From Methylophilus sp. 5 (GTDB lineage: Bacteria > Pseudomonadota > Gammaproteobacteria > Burkholderiales > Methylophilaceae): 64,000 nucleotides of DNA. The stretch spans positions 2,480,001 to 2,544,000 of the forward strand of contig NZ_KI911560.1 of NCBI RefSeq assembly GCF_000515275.1. Reading direction: 5' to 3'. The notes below the pieces were generated by a model, which worked only from the letters and a program-made list of their open reading frames with translations, was not told the origin of the DNA and did no database searches. Both the position numbers and the translations under genes were made by a program. How positions within the stretch are numbered: position 1 is the first letter of the stretch; each line of letters opens with the position of its first letter. Of the stretch, positions 27,464 to 37,693 are shown piece after piece.

Positions 27464-28087
27464 GTAAGGCTCCTAATCGAAGCCACAGAATAGACATGAG
27501 CGCAGGGCGGGCCGTGGTTGTAAATTAACCACCAGAACTTAACGAAGGGGGTATGTGCAATGGCTTTTGCGATGCTAACGGCTGGATGTCAGCGTTGCAT
27601 GGCAGGCATCAATGTGCACATGGTTGAGTGTCAAAGCGCAGTTGATCACTGCCTGCTGGATACTCGATTTCTGCAAGGGCGCAGTGGCTGCGTGGCAGGT
27701 AGGTTGTCACCTGTCTTATCCATCGCGATTGACTGCAAAAATAAAACCCTAAACAGAGGGTAATTTCGTTAAAATTCGGGTTTGGCAAACGCCGAGCTCA
27801 TTTCTTTGTTTATTCTGCGTGAGCTTCGCGTTAAATCATTTCTAATTAATTATCGCTACTTGATGGCGAGCGGTATTCACCAAAATTTTTTTGATTCCGA
27901 ATGCATTTTCTGGCCCAACATAAGTAGGACTGGTTCAGAAAATAAGGCCTTGTGTATCAGCGCTGAATATAGCCGATCATCACGAAATTTAGTATCACGA
28001 TGTTGTCGCTATCGCCTGAAAGACCTTGATTCAGAATCTCGACAGTATATCTATAAGTCCTGATAAAGCAAAGCACGACCTGCAACT
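27464..28087. promoter_or_regulatory. Long intergenic region between rne and rluC
   Basis: 624 bases without a convincing gene. In Escherichia coli the same divergent pair is separated by a long rne 5' leader used for autoregulation by RNase E; by position this stretch probably has a similar role. Frames open at 27560-27763 and 27782-28063 look like chance. A weak hairpin (ACCCT/AGGGT, about 27748-27762) is present. No defined promoter was recognised. Confidence 0.4.
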
Positions 28088-29206
28088 ATGACCTCACCCT
28101 TTAGTCCCTTGTCATCTTCGCCTGCGCCAACGGCCTCTACACATGTGCCAGAGGCGCGGCCAGCCAGTGATCGCGTCACTTATTTACAGGTGGATGAAGC
28201 CTCGGAAACGCAGCGCGTAGATAACTTTCTGGCAAAAGTGCTCAAAGGTGTGCCCAAGAGTCATATTTATCGCATTTTGCGCAGTGGTGAGGTGCGCGTG
28301 AACAAAAAACGCGTCGATGCCGAATACCGTTTGCAATTGGGGGATGAAGTCAGGGTGCCGCCTATCCGCACGGCTGAAGCGGCAGCAAAACCTGTAGCCC
28401 CTGCCATTAAAGCCAGGTTGGCCGACCATGTAATTTATGAAGATGATGCCATGCTCGCCCTGAATAAACCGGCCGGTATGGCGGTGCATGGTGGCAGTGG
28501 CATTAGTTTGGGCGTGATTGAGCAATTGCGCCTTGAGCGACCACAGGCCAAGTTTTTAGAGCTGGTGCATAGGCTGGACCGTGAAACTTCTGGTGTGTTG
28601 ATGATTGCAAAAAAACGCTCGGCCTTGACGGCATTACACGAAGCCATGCGCCATCATCAGATGGATAAACGTTATTTGATATTGGTGCAGGGGCAGTGGC
28701 AAGACGCTAAAAAGAAGGTCACGCTTGATTTGCAAAAGTACGTCACTGAAAGTGGCGAGCGCAGGGTGCAGGTGGTTGATGCGCCTTTGCTGAATAATGA
28801 ACCCGGTGGCAGAAAATCACTCAAAGCGAGTGGCGTGGAAGCTAAGCGCCATGCGGCTAAAGGCCGGTTTGAAGTTGAGACGCAAACCTCTGAAACCTGG
28901 TTTTATTTGCAAGAGATGCTGGGGCCATGCAGCTTTTTGCAAGCCAAGTTAATCACTGGCCGCACCCATCAATTGCGTGTGCAGTTATCTTATTTGGGGT
29001 TTCCTATTTTGGGCGATGACAAATATGGTGACTTTGCCTTAAACAAGCAGTTGAGCAAGCAAGGCTTAAAGAGAATGTTTTTGCATTCGAGTGAAACACG
29101 CATTGCGCACCCGTTAACTGGCGAACCGCTGCATCTGGTGGCGCCGTTGCCTGCAGAACTAGCGCACTATTTGCAACAACAGCGTCAACTTAACTCAGTT
29201 AAATAG
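28088..29206 (+). CDS. rluC: RluC, 23S rRNA pseudouridine synthase
   Basis: 372 residues: an N-terminal unstructured part (1-30), an S4 RNA-binding domain (about 42-100), and the RluA-family catalytic domain with H-R-L-D-R-E-T-S-G (161-169; catalytic Asp164). The family acts on 23S rRNA positions 955, 2504 and 2580. It starts a cluster with the HAD, Rieske and sppA genes. It is somewhat longer than E. coli RluC because of the N-terminal extension, so a later start is possible. Confidence 0.93.
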   Translation: MTSPFSPLSSSPAPTASTHVPEARPASDRVTYLQVDEASETQRVDNFLAKVLKGVPKSHIYRILRSGEVRVNKKRVDAEYRLQLGDEVRVPPIRTAEAAAKPVAPAIKARLADHVIYEDDAMLALNKPAGMAVHGGSGISLGVIEQLRLERPQAKFLELVHRLDRETSGVLMIAKKRSALTALHEAMRHHQMDKRYLILVQGQWQDAKKKVTLDLQKYVTESGERRVQVVDAPLLNNEPGGRKSLKASGVEAKRHAAKGRFEVETQTSETWFYLQEMLGPCSFLQAKLITGRTHQLRVQLSYLGFPILGDDKYGDFALNKQLSKQGLKRMFLHSSETRIAHPLTGEPLHLVAPLPAELAHYLQQQRQLNSVK

Positions 29207-29239
29207 TCGCTTAAGCACACTTTTAGGAAAGTTAAGTCA

Positions 29240-29887
29240 GTGAAACAGTTTGATTTGGTGGTATGGGATTGGGACGGCACGATTGCCGACTCGACCGGCA
29301 TGATTACGCAGGCTTTGATTAAAGCGGCGGATGAGGTTGGATTGCCTGCGCTCAGTGAAGCGCGCGCGCGTAGCATCATCGGCTTGGGCTTGCGTGAGTC
29401 GATTCAGGCGCTGTATGGCGATATTCCGGAGTTGCAGGCGCAAGCACTGGCAACCCATTACCAGCGCCATTACTACGCAGGTGAAAACAAGATTTTGCTG
29501 TTTGCTGGCATTGCAGACACCATTGCTACGCTGGATCGAAAAGGCTGTAAGCAAGCGGTGGCGACGGGCAAAGGGCGGCGTGGCTTAAATGCCGCGTTGC
29601 AACTTTCAGGCTTGTCCAACTACTTTAATGCAACCAAAACGGTCGATGAGTGCTTTTCAAAGCCGCATCCGCAAATGCTCGATGAGCTGATGGACGAGTT
29701 GGTGGTCATGCCTGAGCGCACGCTGATGATAGGCGACTCGCAATATGATATGCAAATGGGCAAAAATGCCGGCGTCATCACAGCTGCTGTCGCTTATGGC
29801 TCGCAAACAGCCAGCCATTTACAGCAGTATTCACCAGATTACCTGTTTCATGATGTGGCAACATTAAGCGCCTGGTTGCTGGAGTAA
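29240..29887 (+). CDS. HAD hydrolase, phosphoglycolate phosphatase-like
   Basis: 215 residues. HAD motif I is D-W-D-G-T (about 11-15; nucleophile Asp preceded by V-W-D-W), motif II T-G-K near 110, and motif III G-D-S-Q-Y-D near 165. The helical cap of about 70 residues fits the Gph/PGP subfamily. The substrate is not determined. It sits between rluC and the Rieske gene, with a 2-base gap to the latter. Confidence 0.85.
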   Translation: MKQFDLVVWDWDGTIADSTGMITQALIKAADEVGLPALSEARARSIIGLGLRESIQALYGDIPELQAQALATHYQRHYYAGENKILLFAGIADTIATLDRKGCKQAVATGKGRRGLNAALQLSGLSNYFNATKTVDECFSKPHPQMLDELMDELVVMPERTLMIGDSQYDMQMGKNAGVITAAVAYGSQTASHLQQYSPDYLFHDVATLSAWLLE

Positions 29888-29889
29888 GC

Positions 29890-30240
29890 ATGAGCGACAC
29901 CGCATTGACGTTTCATAGCGACGATTTACAAGAGAAGGGCGATGGTCTGCGTTTTGCCATGCCGGTGCTAGGGCCGCATGCGACTGGTTTTTTGGTTCGC
30001 TTTGAAGGCAAGCCCTATGCTTATGTCAATCGTTGTGCCCATGTGCCGGTAGAGCTGGATTGGGAACATGGCAAGTTTTTTAATATGACGCAAGAGTGGA
30101 TTATTTGCGCCACACATGGTGCGATGTATGCGCCAAATACCGGGCACTGTGTCGTAGGGCCATGCCAGGGCAAGCGCTTGTCTTCTATTCCGGTGACAGA
30201 AGAAGCGGGTGTGATTAAAGTGCATCTGGATCAATTCTAG
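29890..30240 (+). CDS. Rieske [2Fe-2S] ferredoxin-like protein
   Basis: 116 residues, a single Rieske domain. Cluster ligands are C-A-H (about 46-48) and C-A-T-H (about 73-76), with a spacing typical of soluble Rieske ferredoxins. No signal peptide or membrane segment is seen, so it is cytoplasmic. It starts 2 bases after the HAD gene, in the recurrent rluC-gph-Rieske-sppA order of betaproteobacteria. The redox partner is unknown. Confidence 0.85.
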   Translation: MSDTALTFHSDDLQEKGDGLRFAMPVLGPHATGFLVRFEGKPYAYVNRCAHVPVELDWEHGKFFNMTQEWIICATHGAMYAPNTGHCVVGPCQGKRLSSIPVTEEAGVIKVHLDQF

Positions 30241-30326
30241 CGGCTTGCCTCTGGATTAAAAATAGAACGCTAGCAAACCGATAAACATTGTTAGAATAGC
30301 TAAAATTTATTGACGAAAGTTGAGTT

Positions 30327-31307
30327 ATGCAAGAAGAAAATCAGCAGTCACCTGACTCGAAACCTGTGACAAATTCGCCTGACTGGGCCGTGCGTACGGT
30401 GGAAAAAATCGCTCTGGCTGGATTGCAGGAGCAGAAAACAGCCAGACGTTGGTCTGTCTTGTTTAAGTCGCTGACTTTCATTTATCTGTTCTTCCTGCTG
30501 ATGACGTTTTTGGGCTGGGTTGGCCAAAACAAAAACGCATCGACCGCGCACACAGCGCTCATTGACCTCTCTGGTGTGATCGAAGCCGGTGGCCAGGTCA
30601 ATGCAGATGCGGTGATTAGCAGCCTGAATGACGCTTATGACAATAAGGGCACCAAAGGTATTATTTTGCGCATCAACAGCCCAGGCGGCAGCCCGGTGCA
30701 GGCAGGCATCATCAACGACGAAATTCACCGTCAACGTAAATTACACCCGGAGATTCCGGTTTATGCCGTGGTGGAAGATATTTGTGCGTCTGGTGGCTAC
30801 TATATTGCTGTGGCTGCTGACAAAATTTTTGTCGATAAAGCCAGTATCGTTGGCTCCATCGGTGTGTTGATGGATGGCTACGGGTTTACCGAGGTCATGA
30901 AAAAGGTTGGTGTTGAGCGCCGCCTGATGACAGCGGGCTCCAATAAAGGCATGCTGGATCCGTTTTCACCAGTCAATCCAAAGCAGCAGGCATTTGCACA
31001 AAGCATGCTCGACCAGATTCACCAGCAATTTATTACCGTGGTGCGTGAAGGCCGTGGCAGCCGTTTAAAAGAAAATGAAGAAACCTTTAGTGGCTTGTTC
31101 TGGAACGGCGAAGAAAGTATCAAATTAGGCCTGGCAGATGCGCAGGGTAGTGCAGAATATGTTGCACGTGAAGTGATCAAACAGTCTGAGATTGTTGATT
31201 TTACTTATCAGGAAACCGTGGTGGATCGTTTTGCCAAGAAACTGGGCGCCAGCATGGCGCAGGAGCTGGGCGTGAGCGCTAAAAATCTGTTGCCGACCTT
31301 GCGATAA
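30327..31307 (+). CDS. sppA: Signal peptide peptidase SppA-type S49 protease
   Basis: 326 residues with one N-terminal membrane segment (about 46-65) and an S49 domain. The nucleophile Ser lies in A-S-G-G-Y-Y-I-A (about 156) and the general base Lys is probably in the V-D-K-A-S-I-V-G-S-I-G-V region downstream. It is the short single-domain form that assembles into an octameric bowl. It digests leftover signal peptides at the inner membrane. Confidence 0.9.
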   Translation: MQEENQQSPDSKPVTNSPDWAVRTVEKIALAGLQEQKTARRWSVLFKSLTFIYLFFLLMTFLGWVGQNKNASTAHTALIDLSGVIEAGGQVNADAVISSLNDAYDNKGTKGIILRINSPGGSPVQAGIINDEIHRQRKLHPEIPVYAVVEDICASGGYYIAVAADKIFVDKASIVGSIGVLMDGYGFTEVMKKVGVERRLMTAGSNKGMLDPFSPVNPKQQAFAQSMLDQIHQQFITVVREGRGSRLKENEETFSGLFWNGEESIKLGLADAQGSAEYVAREVIKQSEIVDFTYQETVVDRFAKKLGASMAQELGVSAKNLLPTLR

Positions 31308-31324
31308 CCTTAAGCTAAGCATGT

Positions 31325-31352
31325 AAAAGGGGCCGCCAGGCCCCTTTTTTAT
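31325..31352 (+). terminator. Terminator after sppA
   Basis: Arms AAAAGGGGCC (31325-31334) and GGCCCCTTTT (31339-31348), loop GCCA, then T residues. Confidence 0.9.
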
Positions 31353-31390
31353 TGGCTACATTTTTATAACGCTATTTTTAAGTTGAACAT

Positions 31391-31861
31391 ATGCACGAAG
31401 ATACATCTATTCAGATTAGGCCACTCGAGCCACAAGATTATGAGTGCTGGTGTCAGCTATATGCGGCATATGCAGCCTTTTATGGTGTGACGCAGACGCA
31501 GGCCATGCGCGATCAAGTCTGGCAATGGATACAGCAATCGCCGCCGGTCATCTCTGCCTTGGTGGCGGTGAGCGCAAATAACCACCTATTGGGTTTTTTG
31601 CATTATCGACTATTTGTGCGGCCATTAGCTGCCGCCCTGGGGGCGTATGTAGATGATGTATTTGTGCTACCAGAAGCAAGAGGGCAAGGCGTTGCGCAGC
31701 AATTGATTGCTACTGTGGCGCAAATCGGGCAAGAAAATCACTGGACAGTGATCCGCTGGATGACGGCTAAAGATAACCTGCCTGCAAGAGCCTGTTATGA
31801 CAAGGTCGCTGAGCATACGCATTGGCAAACATATGAGATTAAGTTACCAAAAACGCGATAA
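31391..31861 (+). CDS. GNAT-family N-acetyltransferase
   Basis: 156 residues with the acetyl-CoA-binding motif V-L-P-E-A-R-G-Q-G-V-A-Q-Q-L-I near 97-111 and a C-terminal A-R-A-C-Y-D-K-V motif. The substrate is not identifiable. It is a stand-alone gene between the sppA terminator and the convergent der. Confidence 0.85.
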   Translation: MHEDTSIQIRPLEPQDYECWCQLYAAYAAFYGVTQTQAMRDQVWQWIQQSPPVISALVAVSANNHLLGFLHYRLFVRPLAAALGAYVDDVFVLPEARGQGVAQQLIATVAQIGQENHWTVIRWMTAKDNLPARACYDKVAEHTHWQTYEIKLPKTR

Positions 31862-31940
31862 TGTTATCTAGAGCATGAATGAGTAAAACGACTGCTCATC
31901 ACACTAGGCTTACTCTTCAGAAGGTTATTTTTTAGCAGGG

Positions 31941-33374
31941 CTATTTTTTGGTTTTATTTTGCTCGTTGCGCTGTTTCAGCTTGGCGCGCATCTCGTTTTT
32001 ACGGCGACGCATCGTTACCAGGCCTTCGCCTTTTTTGCGCTCGTCTTCTTTGTCAAACGGGTTTTCGCCCTGGTTATACTGTACGCGCAAAGGCGTACCT
32101 ACCAATTGGAAGGCTTTACGGAAAATGCCTTCCAAGTAGCGTGTATAGCTTGCTTTGATTCCGTCGACGTGATTACCATGGATGACCACAATCGGCGGGT
32201 TAGAGCCGCCCTGATGCGCATAGCGCAATTTAGGGCGAATGCCGCGCGTAATCGGTGGTTGATGTTGCGTGGTGGCTTCACCCAGTACGCGCGTCAGTTG
32301 CGGTGTCGCCAGATCGCTCATGGCCGCTTTAAACGCCACGTCTACAGAAGCTAACAGCTCATTCAGGCCTTTTTTACGCAGGGCCGAAATATAGTGAAAC
32401 TTGGCAAAGTCTAGGAACTGTAATTTACGGTCAATTTCGCGTTTAATCCACTCGCGTTCGTCATCCTGCAGACCGTCCCATTTATTAATGGCAACCACCA
32501 GTGCGCGCCCGGCATCAACAATATAAGCCGCCACATGCGCATCTTGTTCAGTAATGCCGTCTTTGGCATCCACCACCAAAATAGCCACGTTGGCGTCTTC
32601 AATCGCCTGCATGGTTTTAATCACAGAAAATTTTTCTACGGCCTCGAATACCTTGCCGCGTTTGCGCACGCCAGCGGTATCAATAATGGTGTATTGCTTG
32701 CCATTTTTTTCGAGGGCGATTTCAATCGAGTCGCGGGTGGTGCCCGGTTCATCAAATGCAATCACGCGGTCTTCACCCAGCAGGGCATTGACCAGCGTTG
32801 ACTTGCCGACATTGGGGCGACCCACAATCGCAATTCTGGGCGTGTCATGATTGCTTGGACCAGCCGCTTCGGGCTCTTTTTCAACGATGGTTTCCAGCGC
32901 CAGTTCGATCAGGTCGCGTACGCCCTCACCATGGGCAGATGAAATGGACAATGGTTCGCCCATGCCCAACTCATGAAAGTCTGCGCTGACGATGGCCTTG
33001 CGCATACCTTCGGTTTTGTTGACGGCCAGCAAAATAGGGCGCTGCGCCTTGCGCAAGGTTTGCGCAATAGTGAATTCTTGTGGTGTCAAACCAGCACGTG
33101 CATCGACCAAAAAGATAATCACATCGGCTTCGTCAATCGCCAGCAGCGTTTGCTTGGCCATTTCTTTCAGAATGCCAGTATCTGCCGTGGGTTCAAAGCC
33201 GCCAGTATCAATCACCAGGTAAGGTTGGCTGGCACCCATGCCGCGACCGTAATGGCGGTCTCTGGTTAAGCCTGGCAGATCGGCAACCAGCGCATCGCGT
33301 GATCTGGTCAGGCGGTTAAAGAGGGTGGATTTGCCGACATTGGGTCGGCCAACAAGTACGATGGTAGGTAGCAT
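31941..33374 (-). CDS. der: Der (EngA), double-domain ribosome assembly GTPase
   Basis: 477 residues with two tandem GTPase domains: G-R-P-N-V-G-K-S at 8-15 and again near 190, each with its own D-x-P-G or D-T-A-G and N-K-x-[DE] motifs, then a KH-like C-terminal domain and a basic tail. It is needed for 50S assembly. Its ATG overlaps the bamB stop by one base (TAATG), so the two are translationally coupled. Confidence 0.96.
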   Translation of the reverse strand: MLPTIVLVGRPNVGKSTLFNRLTRSRDALVADLPGLTRDRHYGRGMGASQPYLVIDTGGFEPTADTGILKEMAKQTLLAIDEADVIIFLVDARAGLTPQEFTIAQTLRKAQRPILLAVNKTEGMRKAIVSADFHELGMGEPLSISSAHGEGVRDLIELALETIVEKEPEAAGPSNHDTPRIAIVGRPNVGKSTLVNALLGEDRVIAFDEPGTTRDSIEIALEKNGKQYTIIDTAGVRKRGKVFEAVEKFSVIKTMQAIEDANVAILVVDAKDGITEQDAHVAAYIVDAGRALVVAINKWDGLQDDEREWIKREIDRKLQFLDFAKFHYISALRKKGLNELLASVDVAFKAAMSDLATPQLTRVLGEATTQHQPPITRGIRPKLRYAHQGGSNPPIVVIHGNHVDGIKASYTRYLEGIFRKAFQLVGTPLRVQYNQGENPFDKEDERKKGEGLVTMRRRKNEMRAKLKQRNEQNKTKK

Positions 33375-34588
33375 TATTTGTATGTGACTGCGTAAAGGTG
33401 GCCATCACGCGATTGCGCAATGAACTGATTGGCATTGCTGCCTGCAATCAGTGACATGATGGGTTTTGAACCCAACTGTAGTCGGCCAACAAAGCTGCCA
33501 TCATCCTGGCTAAGTAAATGGATATAACCTTCGAGGTCGCCAACAGCGACCATATTGCTTAAAGGCAGCGGGACAGTCAGGTGGCGGTAACCCAGGTTAG
33601 CCTGGCGCCAGAAGGTTTTACCATTGGTGCTGTCTAGTGAGTAGACTGAACCGACGGTATGGCTTAAATAGATTTTATTATTGTCTGCAGTCAGGCCAAC
33701 ATAGCTGGAAATATCACGGTTCCACACCACTTGTCCGCGCTGGCGGTCAACGGCAGCCACTTTGCCCTGGTAGGCAACCACATACACCAATGGGCCATCG
33801 ACAAATGGCAGGCTGGTGATGTCGGCAATACGTTCGATTTCGGTCACGCCTTTGGGTTGGGCGACCGTTGCCTCCCACACCATTTTGCCATTGTCGGCAC
33901 GAATGGCCACCAGTTTTCCACCAGGGAAACCGGCATATATTGCACCACTATCGACCACAATACCGGCTTGTGTTTTGAGCGAGAGTGACGGCGTGGCACG
34001 TTCGTACGACCACTTGCGACGACCGTCAGCCGCGTCAATGCCGTAAATGTGATGGTCGCTGGTGCGCACAATCACCGTGCCATCGTAATAGCGTGGTTGC
34101 CCTTGTACTTCACTACTGAGCACCGCGCTCCACAGTTTTTTGCCGTTAAGGTTTAAGGCGAATAAATGCCCTTTACTGGTGCCGACTAACACCAGGCCGC
34201 CGCCAAGGCCTGCGCCACTGCTAATGGGCTCGCCAATCTCGGTTTCCCACAGTGTTTTGCCGGTCTCGGCAGATAATTGCTTGACACTGCCTTCGGCATT
34301 CACAGCATAAATCAGGTTGTCTGCCAGCACCGGCGTATAAGTAAAGCGGCCTGCTGTGCCAACATCGGTTGACCAAACAATGCGTGTTTCATACGAGGAC
34401 TTGATTTCTTCGAGCTCTACCGGTGGATTGGCTGGCTCTGCGCCAAAAATGCTTTCACTGAGGTTGGTTTTAACGTCATTGAACGCTGTGCATGCAGAAA
34501 GCCCGCTACCGAGTAAAAACAAGGCGGCGAGCGTGACATGTTTCAGTGATTGCGGCTGGTTGCGCAGGGCAGGCAAGAAAGACCTCAT
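33374..34588 (-). CDS. bamB: BamB, outer-membrane assembly lipoprotein
   Basis: 404 residues. The signal peptide has lipobox L-S-A-C near residue 33; then come repeated beta-propeller blades with W-x-x-x-x-G motifs (L-W-E-T-E-I-G, K-L-W-S-A-V). It scaffolds BamA substrates. It lies between the yfgM-like gene and der, the conserved order. Confidence 0.94.
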   Translation of the reverse strand: MRSFLPALRNQPQSLKHVTLAALFLLGSGLSACTAFNDVKTNLSESIFGAEPANPPVELEEIKSSYETRIVWSTDVGTAGRFTYTPVLADNLIYAVNAEGSVKQLSAETGKTLWETEIGEPISSGAGLGGGLVLVGTSKGHLFALNLNGKKLWSAVLSSEVQGQPRYYDGTVIVRTSDHHIYGIDAADGRRKWSYERATPSLSLKTQAGIVVDSGAIYAGFPGGKLVAIRADNGKMVWEATVAQPKGVTEIERIADITSLPFVDGPLVYVVAYQGKVAAVDRQRGQVVWNRDISSYVGLTADNNKIYLSHTVGSVYSLDSTNGKTFWRQANLGYRHLTVPLPLSNMVAVGDLEGYIHLLSQDDGSFVGRLQLGSKPIMSLIAGSNANQFIAQSRDGHLYAVTYK

Positions 34589-34594
34589 TGGCGG

Positions 34595-35233
34595 TTATCC
34601 TAAAGCGTCCAGCTTTTGCTGGGTCAGGTAAAACAACTTGCCTTCAGGGTCCAGGCCTTGCAGCGCTTTGTTATAAGCTTCTTTGGCTTCTTTTTCTTGC
34701 TTGTTTGCAATGTAAATGTCACCAAGCAAGGCATTTTTAATGCCATCAAAGCCTTTGTCATCAATCGCCGTCAAGGTTTTTTTAGCGTCATCAAGCGCAT
34801 TGCGTTCAATTTGCAAACCGGCGATTTCAACCGCTGCCATTTGTTTGATAGCAGGCTCTTTGGCGTCAGTTAACGCCCAACGCAGTTGTTTTTCTGCGGC
34901 GTCAGACTGTTGCGCTTCATGCAGTGCGCGGCCCGCAAACAAAGCGGCGCGGCCGGCATAGGGCGTCATGCTGTAATCGGCTGCAATGGCTTGTGCATCT
35001 TTGCCGATTTGTTCGGCTTTTTTGCTGTCGATATCCAGCAATGATGTGCTCACCAGTGTTTGGTAGGCGGTTGATGCCGCTGTCGCTTTGCTGTTCATCC
35101 AGGATTGATAACCTTGCCAGCCACCATAAGCTACGGCGGTGGCGATTACCAGGCGAATAACCAGTTTTCCATTTTTGTTCCACCAGGCTCTAAACTCGTC
35201 CAGTTGTTCCTGTTCTTCCAAATCGTATGCCAT
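34595..35233 (-). CDS. YfgM-family TPR-like membrane protein
   Basis: 212 residues. A cytoplasmic start (E-E-Q-E-Q-L-D-E-F-R-A-W-W) leads into one membrane segment (about 24-42) and a periplasmic helical TPR-like domain. YfgM is an ancillary SecYEG-associated protein in E. coli. It precedes bamB by 6 bases. In other betaproteobacteria hisS is directly upstream; here three extra genes intervene. Confidence 0.88.
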   Translation of the reverse strand: MAYDLEEQEQLDEFRAWWNKNGKLVIRLVIATAVAYGGWQGYQSWMNSKATAASTAYQTLVSTSLLDIDSKKAEQIGKDAQAIAADYSMTPYAGRAALFAGRALHEAQQSDAAEKQLRWALTDAKEPAIKQMAAVEIAGLQIERNALDDAKKTLTAIDDKGFDGIKNALLGDIYIANKQEKEAKEAYNKALQGLDPEGKLFYLTQQKLDALG

Positions 35234-35272
35234 TGAATTGTTCCTGCGTGTTCTGATTGAATGAGGGTGAGA

Positions 35273-36082
35273 TTAAGCGGTTATAGCCCGCAACCCATGG
35301 CCGGGAATCGCGCTAAGTAACTGTTGTGTATATTTTTGCTGGGGAGCATTATAAATGGTTTCTACGCTTCCTTGCTCAATTACTTTGCCTTTTTGCATCA
35401 CCAGCACGGCGTCCGCAATGTGCCTGACCACGCGTAAATCATGGGTAATAAACAAATAACTGAGCCCCATTTCTTGCTGTAGCTGTTTGAGCAGCAGCAA
35501 AATTTGCGCTTGCACTGACACATCGAGGGCCGACACCGGCTCGTCACAAATCAGTAGTTTGGGTTGCAGAATCAGCGCGCGTGCGATGCCGATACGCTGG
35601 CGCTGGCCACCAGAAAACTGATGTGGGTATTTGCACGCATCGTCGGCGTGTAGGCCGACTTTTTCCAGCATCTGCACCACCATTGCCTGTTGCTGTTGTG
35701 CAGTGCCAATGCGGTGAATGACCAGACCTTCTGCAATAATTTCGCCCACCCGCATTCTTGGGTTGAGCGAGGCAAACGGATCTTGAAACACCATTTGAAT
35801 ATGGCGCCGTGCGATCCGTAATGCAGATTTATCCAAGGCGAGAAAGTCCTGGCCGTCAAACATCACTTCGCCGCTATCTAACGGCAGCAAGCGCAATAGG
35901 CCGCGTGCCAGTGTTGATTTACCGCTACCGGATTCGCCAACCACGGCCAGGGTGGTGCCTTGTTTGAGTTGCAGGCTGACATCATCCAACGCGTGGATGG
36001 TGTTTGTGTTGAGCCCCAGTGTACCGGTGCGCTGGCGATAGGTTTTGTTTAGATGGCGTGCTTGTAGCAACATATCAGTCAT
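35273..36082 (-). CDS. Peptide/nickel-type ABC transporter ATPase (DppF/OppF-like)
   Basis: 269 residues. Walker [10 protein letters not shown] near 49-57, signature F-S-G-G-Q-R-Q-R, Walker B L-L-I-C-D-E-P. The short C-terminal tail with Y-T-Q-Q-L-L is typical of the oligopeptide ABC subfamily. It pairs with the ATPase gene just upstream (36093). No permease or binding protein lies next to the pair, so the transporter must be completed from elsewhere. Confidence 0.88.
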   Translation of the reverse strand: MTDMLLQARHLNKTYRQRTGTLGLNTNTIHALDDVSLQLKQGTTLAVVGESGSGKSTLARGLLRLLPLDSGEVMFDGQDFLALDKSALRIARRHIQMVFQDPFASLNPRMRVGEIIAEGLVIHRIGTAQQQQAMVVQMLEKVGLHADDACKYPHQFSGGQRQRIGIARALILQPKLLICDEPVSALDVSVQAQILLLLKQLQQEMGLSYLFITHDLRVVRHIADAVLVMQKGKVIEQGSVETIYNAPQQKYTQQLLSAIPGHGLRAITA

Positions 36083-36092
36083 GGTGACTCCA

Positions 36093-36917
36093 TCAGGCTG
36101 GCGCTAGCCAGTCATAGGTCATGGGTTGCAACACTTTTTTGCCTTCGGCGTCTGGCACACAGGCGAGCAGGGCGCGTGTATAGGGGTGTTGCGGCGATTG
36201 CAGTACTTGTGCCACGTTACCCGACTCGACAATTTCACCTCTGAACATGACGATGACTTCATCTGCAATATCTGCCACTACGCCAAAATCGTGCGTGATA
36301 AATAGCATAGCCATTTGCAGGCGATTTTTTAAATCATCCAGCAGGTGCAATACTTGCGCTTGTACCGTCACATCGAGCGCGGTGGTGGGTTCGTCGGCAA
36401 TCAGCAGCGCAGGCTCACAGGCTATGCTCATGGCAATCATCACCCGCTGGCGCTGGCCGCCAGACAACTCATCCGGGTAACTGCCAGCGCGTGCAGGGTC
36501 TATACCTACTTGTTCTAATAATGCGGCTACTTTTTGTTTGAGGGCTAGCCCTTTAAGGCCTAAATGGGTTTGCAATGGCTCGCCGATTTGAAAACCAATG
36601 GTTAACACCGGGTTGAGTGAGGTCATGGGCTCCTGAAAAATCATGCCCATCTGCCGCCCACGCAGGTGTTGCATGGCGGTTTCATGATGCTGGCTGATCT
36701 CTTGCCCTTGAAAGAATACCTGACCTTGCACGCGCAATTGTGGCGACAGCAGCTTCATAATACTCAGCGCAGTCAGGCTTTTGCCGCTGCCGGATTCACC
36801 GACGATGCAAGTGGTTTTGCCGCGCGCCAGTGTGAGCGATACCTGTTTAACCAGCTTGCGCTCAGGCGCATGCGCAGGGCTAATGCTGAGTTGCTCTATG
36901 CGCAGAATCTCTGTCAT
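36093..36917 (-). CDS. Peptide/nickel-type ABC transporter ATPase (DppD/OppD-like)
   Basis: 274 residues. Walker [10 protein letters not shown], signature L-S-G-G-Q-R-Q-R, Walker B L-L-I-A-D-E-P, and C-terminal [12 protein letters not shown] of the oligopeptide ATPase family. Its start overlaps the end of the SIMPL gene by 4 bases. Possible substrates (peptides, microcin-like compounds, nickel) cannot be distinguished. Confidence 0.88.
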   Translation of the reverse strand: MTEILRIEQLSISPAHAPERKLVKQVSLTLARGKTTCIVGESGSGKSLTALSIMKLLSPQLRVQGQVFFQGQEISQHHETAMQHLRGRQMGMIFQEPMTSLNPVLTIGFQIGEPLQTHLGLKGLALKQKVAALLEQVGIDPARAGSYPDELSGGQRQRVMIAMSIACEPALLIADEPTTALDVTVQAQVLHLLDDLKNRLQMAMLFITHDFGVVADIADEVIVMFRGEIVESGNVAQVLQSPQHPYTRALLACVPDAEGKKVLQPMTYDWLAPA

Positions 36918-37669
36918 TCGATGTTGTAGACCACAGTGACCACTACACGCGCAATTTTATCAACGGTGGATTTGTCATAAATGCCACCATAGCTGTTGTC
37001 GCTATCTTCCCCGCCGGTGGCTGGCAAAATGTAAAACGCACCTTGGCTGGCCGATTTCATCACGCCAACCTTCACGCCATCTTGTTTCACAAACTCTGTC
37101 GCCCGGGTGCGTGCATTTTTAGTCGCGTCTGCAATCAGTGACATTTTAACGTTTTCGAGATTGCTGACCAGGAACTCTGGTGGTTGTGAGGTGACCGGGT
37201 GGTTATCTGCACGCAAGCTCAAAATAGCCTGATTGGCTGCTGCAATTTTTTTGAGATCTGTGCTGCTGATGTGCACGCTTTGATAGCCCTCAAAACCGCG
37301 TTGTACCTGGCGTGGGCTGTCGTGTATATATTCTTCTTCATAATGTGGCCCCAGTGTTTGCACATTGACCGTGCGCATGCTTGAGTCCAGGCCTTGCAGG
37401 TCAAGAAAATTGGCTAAAACAGCGCGCTCACGGTCAATCGCTTGCAAGGTTTCTGCCTGGGTGGGGGCAACCACACCAATGTTAATCGTCCATTGGGCTC
37501 GATCCGCTTTGATGGGTTTTTCTGCCAGGCCTTTGACAGTAATGGATTGCTGGCTGGAGACGGCATGTTTTGCCTGCACGCCCAAAATAAAGGCCGCTGA
37601 CGCCATGCCCACTGCCAAGAGCAGGCCTAATGCCGTCATGGCATTAAAAAAGTGTTTTTGCTCTGACAT
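36914..37669 (-). CDS. SIMPL-domain (DUF541) protein
   Basis: 251 residues with an N-terminal membrane segment (about 9-30) and a periplasmic SIMPL domain (S-I-T-V-K-G-L-A-E-K-P-I-K-A-D-R-A near 42-58). The family is linked to oxidative stress protection (YggE type), though its function is unsettled. It is coupled to the two ABC ATPases downstream and follows hisS. Confidence 0.85.
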   Translation of the reverse strand: MSEQKHFFNAMTALGLLLAVGMASAAFILGVQAKHAVSSQQSITVKGLAEKPIKADRAQWTINIGVVAPTQAETLQAIDRERAVLANFLDLQGLDSSMRTVNVQTLGPHYEEEYIHDSPRQVQRGFEGYQSVHISSTDLKKIAAANQAILSLRADNHPVTSQPPEFLVSNLENVKMSLIADATKNARTRATEFVKQDGVKVGVMKSASQGAFYILPATGGEDSDNSYGGIYDKSTVDKIARVVVTVVYNIE

Positions 37670-37693
37670 CTGGCCTCCTGTGGCTTCAAATGA

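Noticed and set aside
27560..28063. Open frames of 67 and 93 codons in the rne-rluC gap
   Set aside because: No ribosome sites, composition unlike proteins, no recognisable motifs; the region is better explained as leader and promoter DNA.
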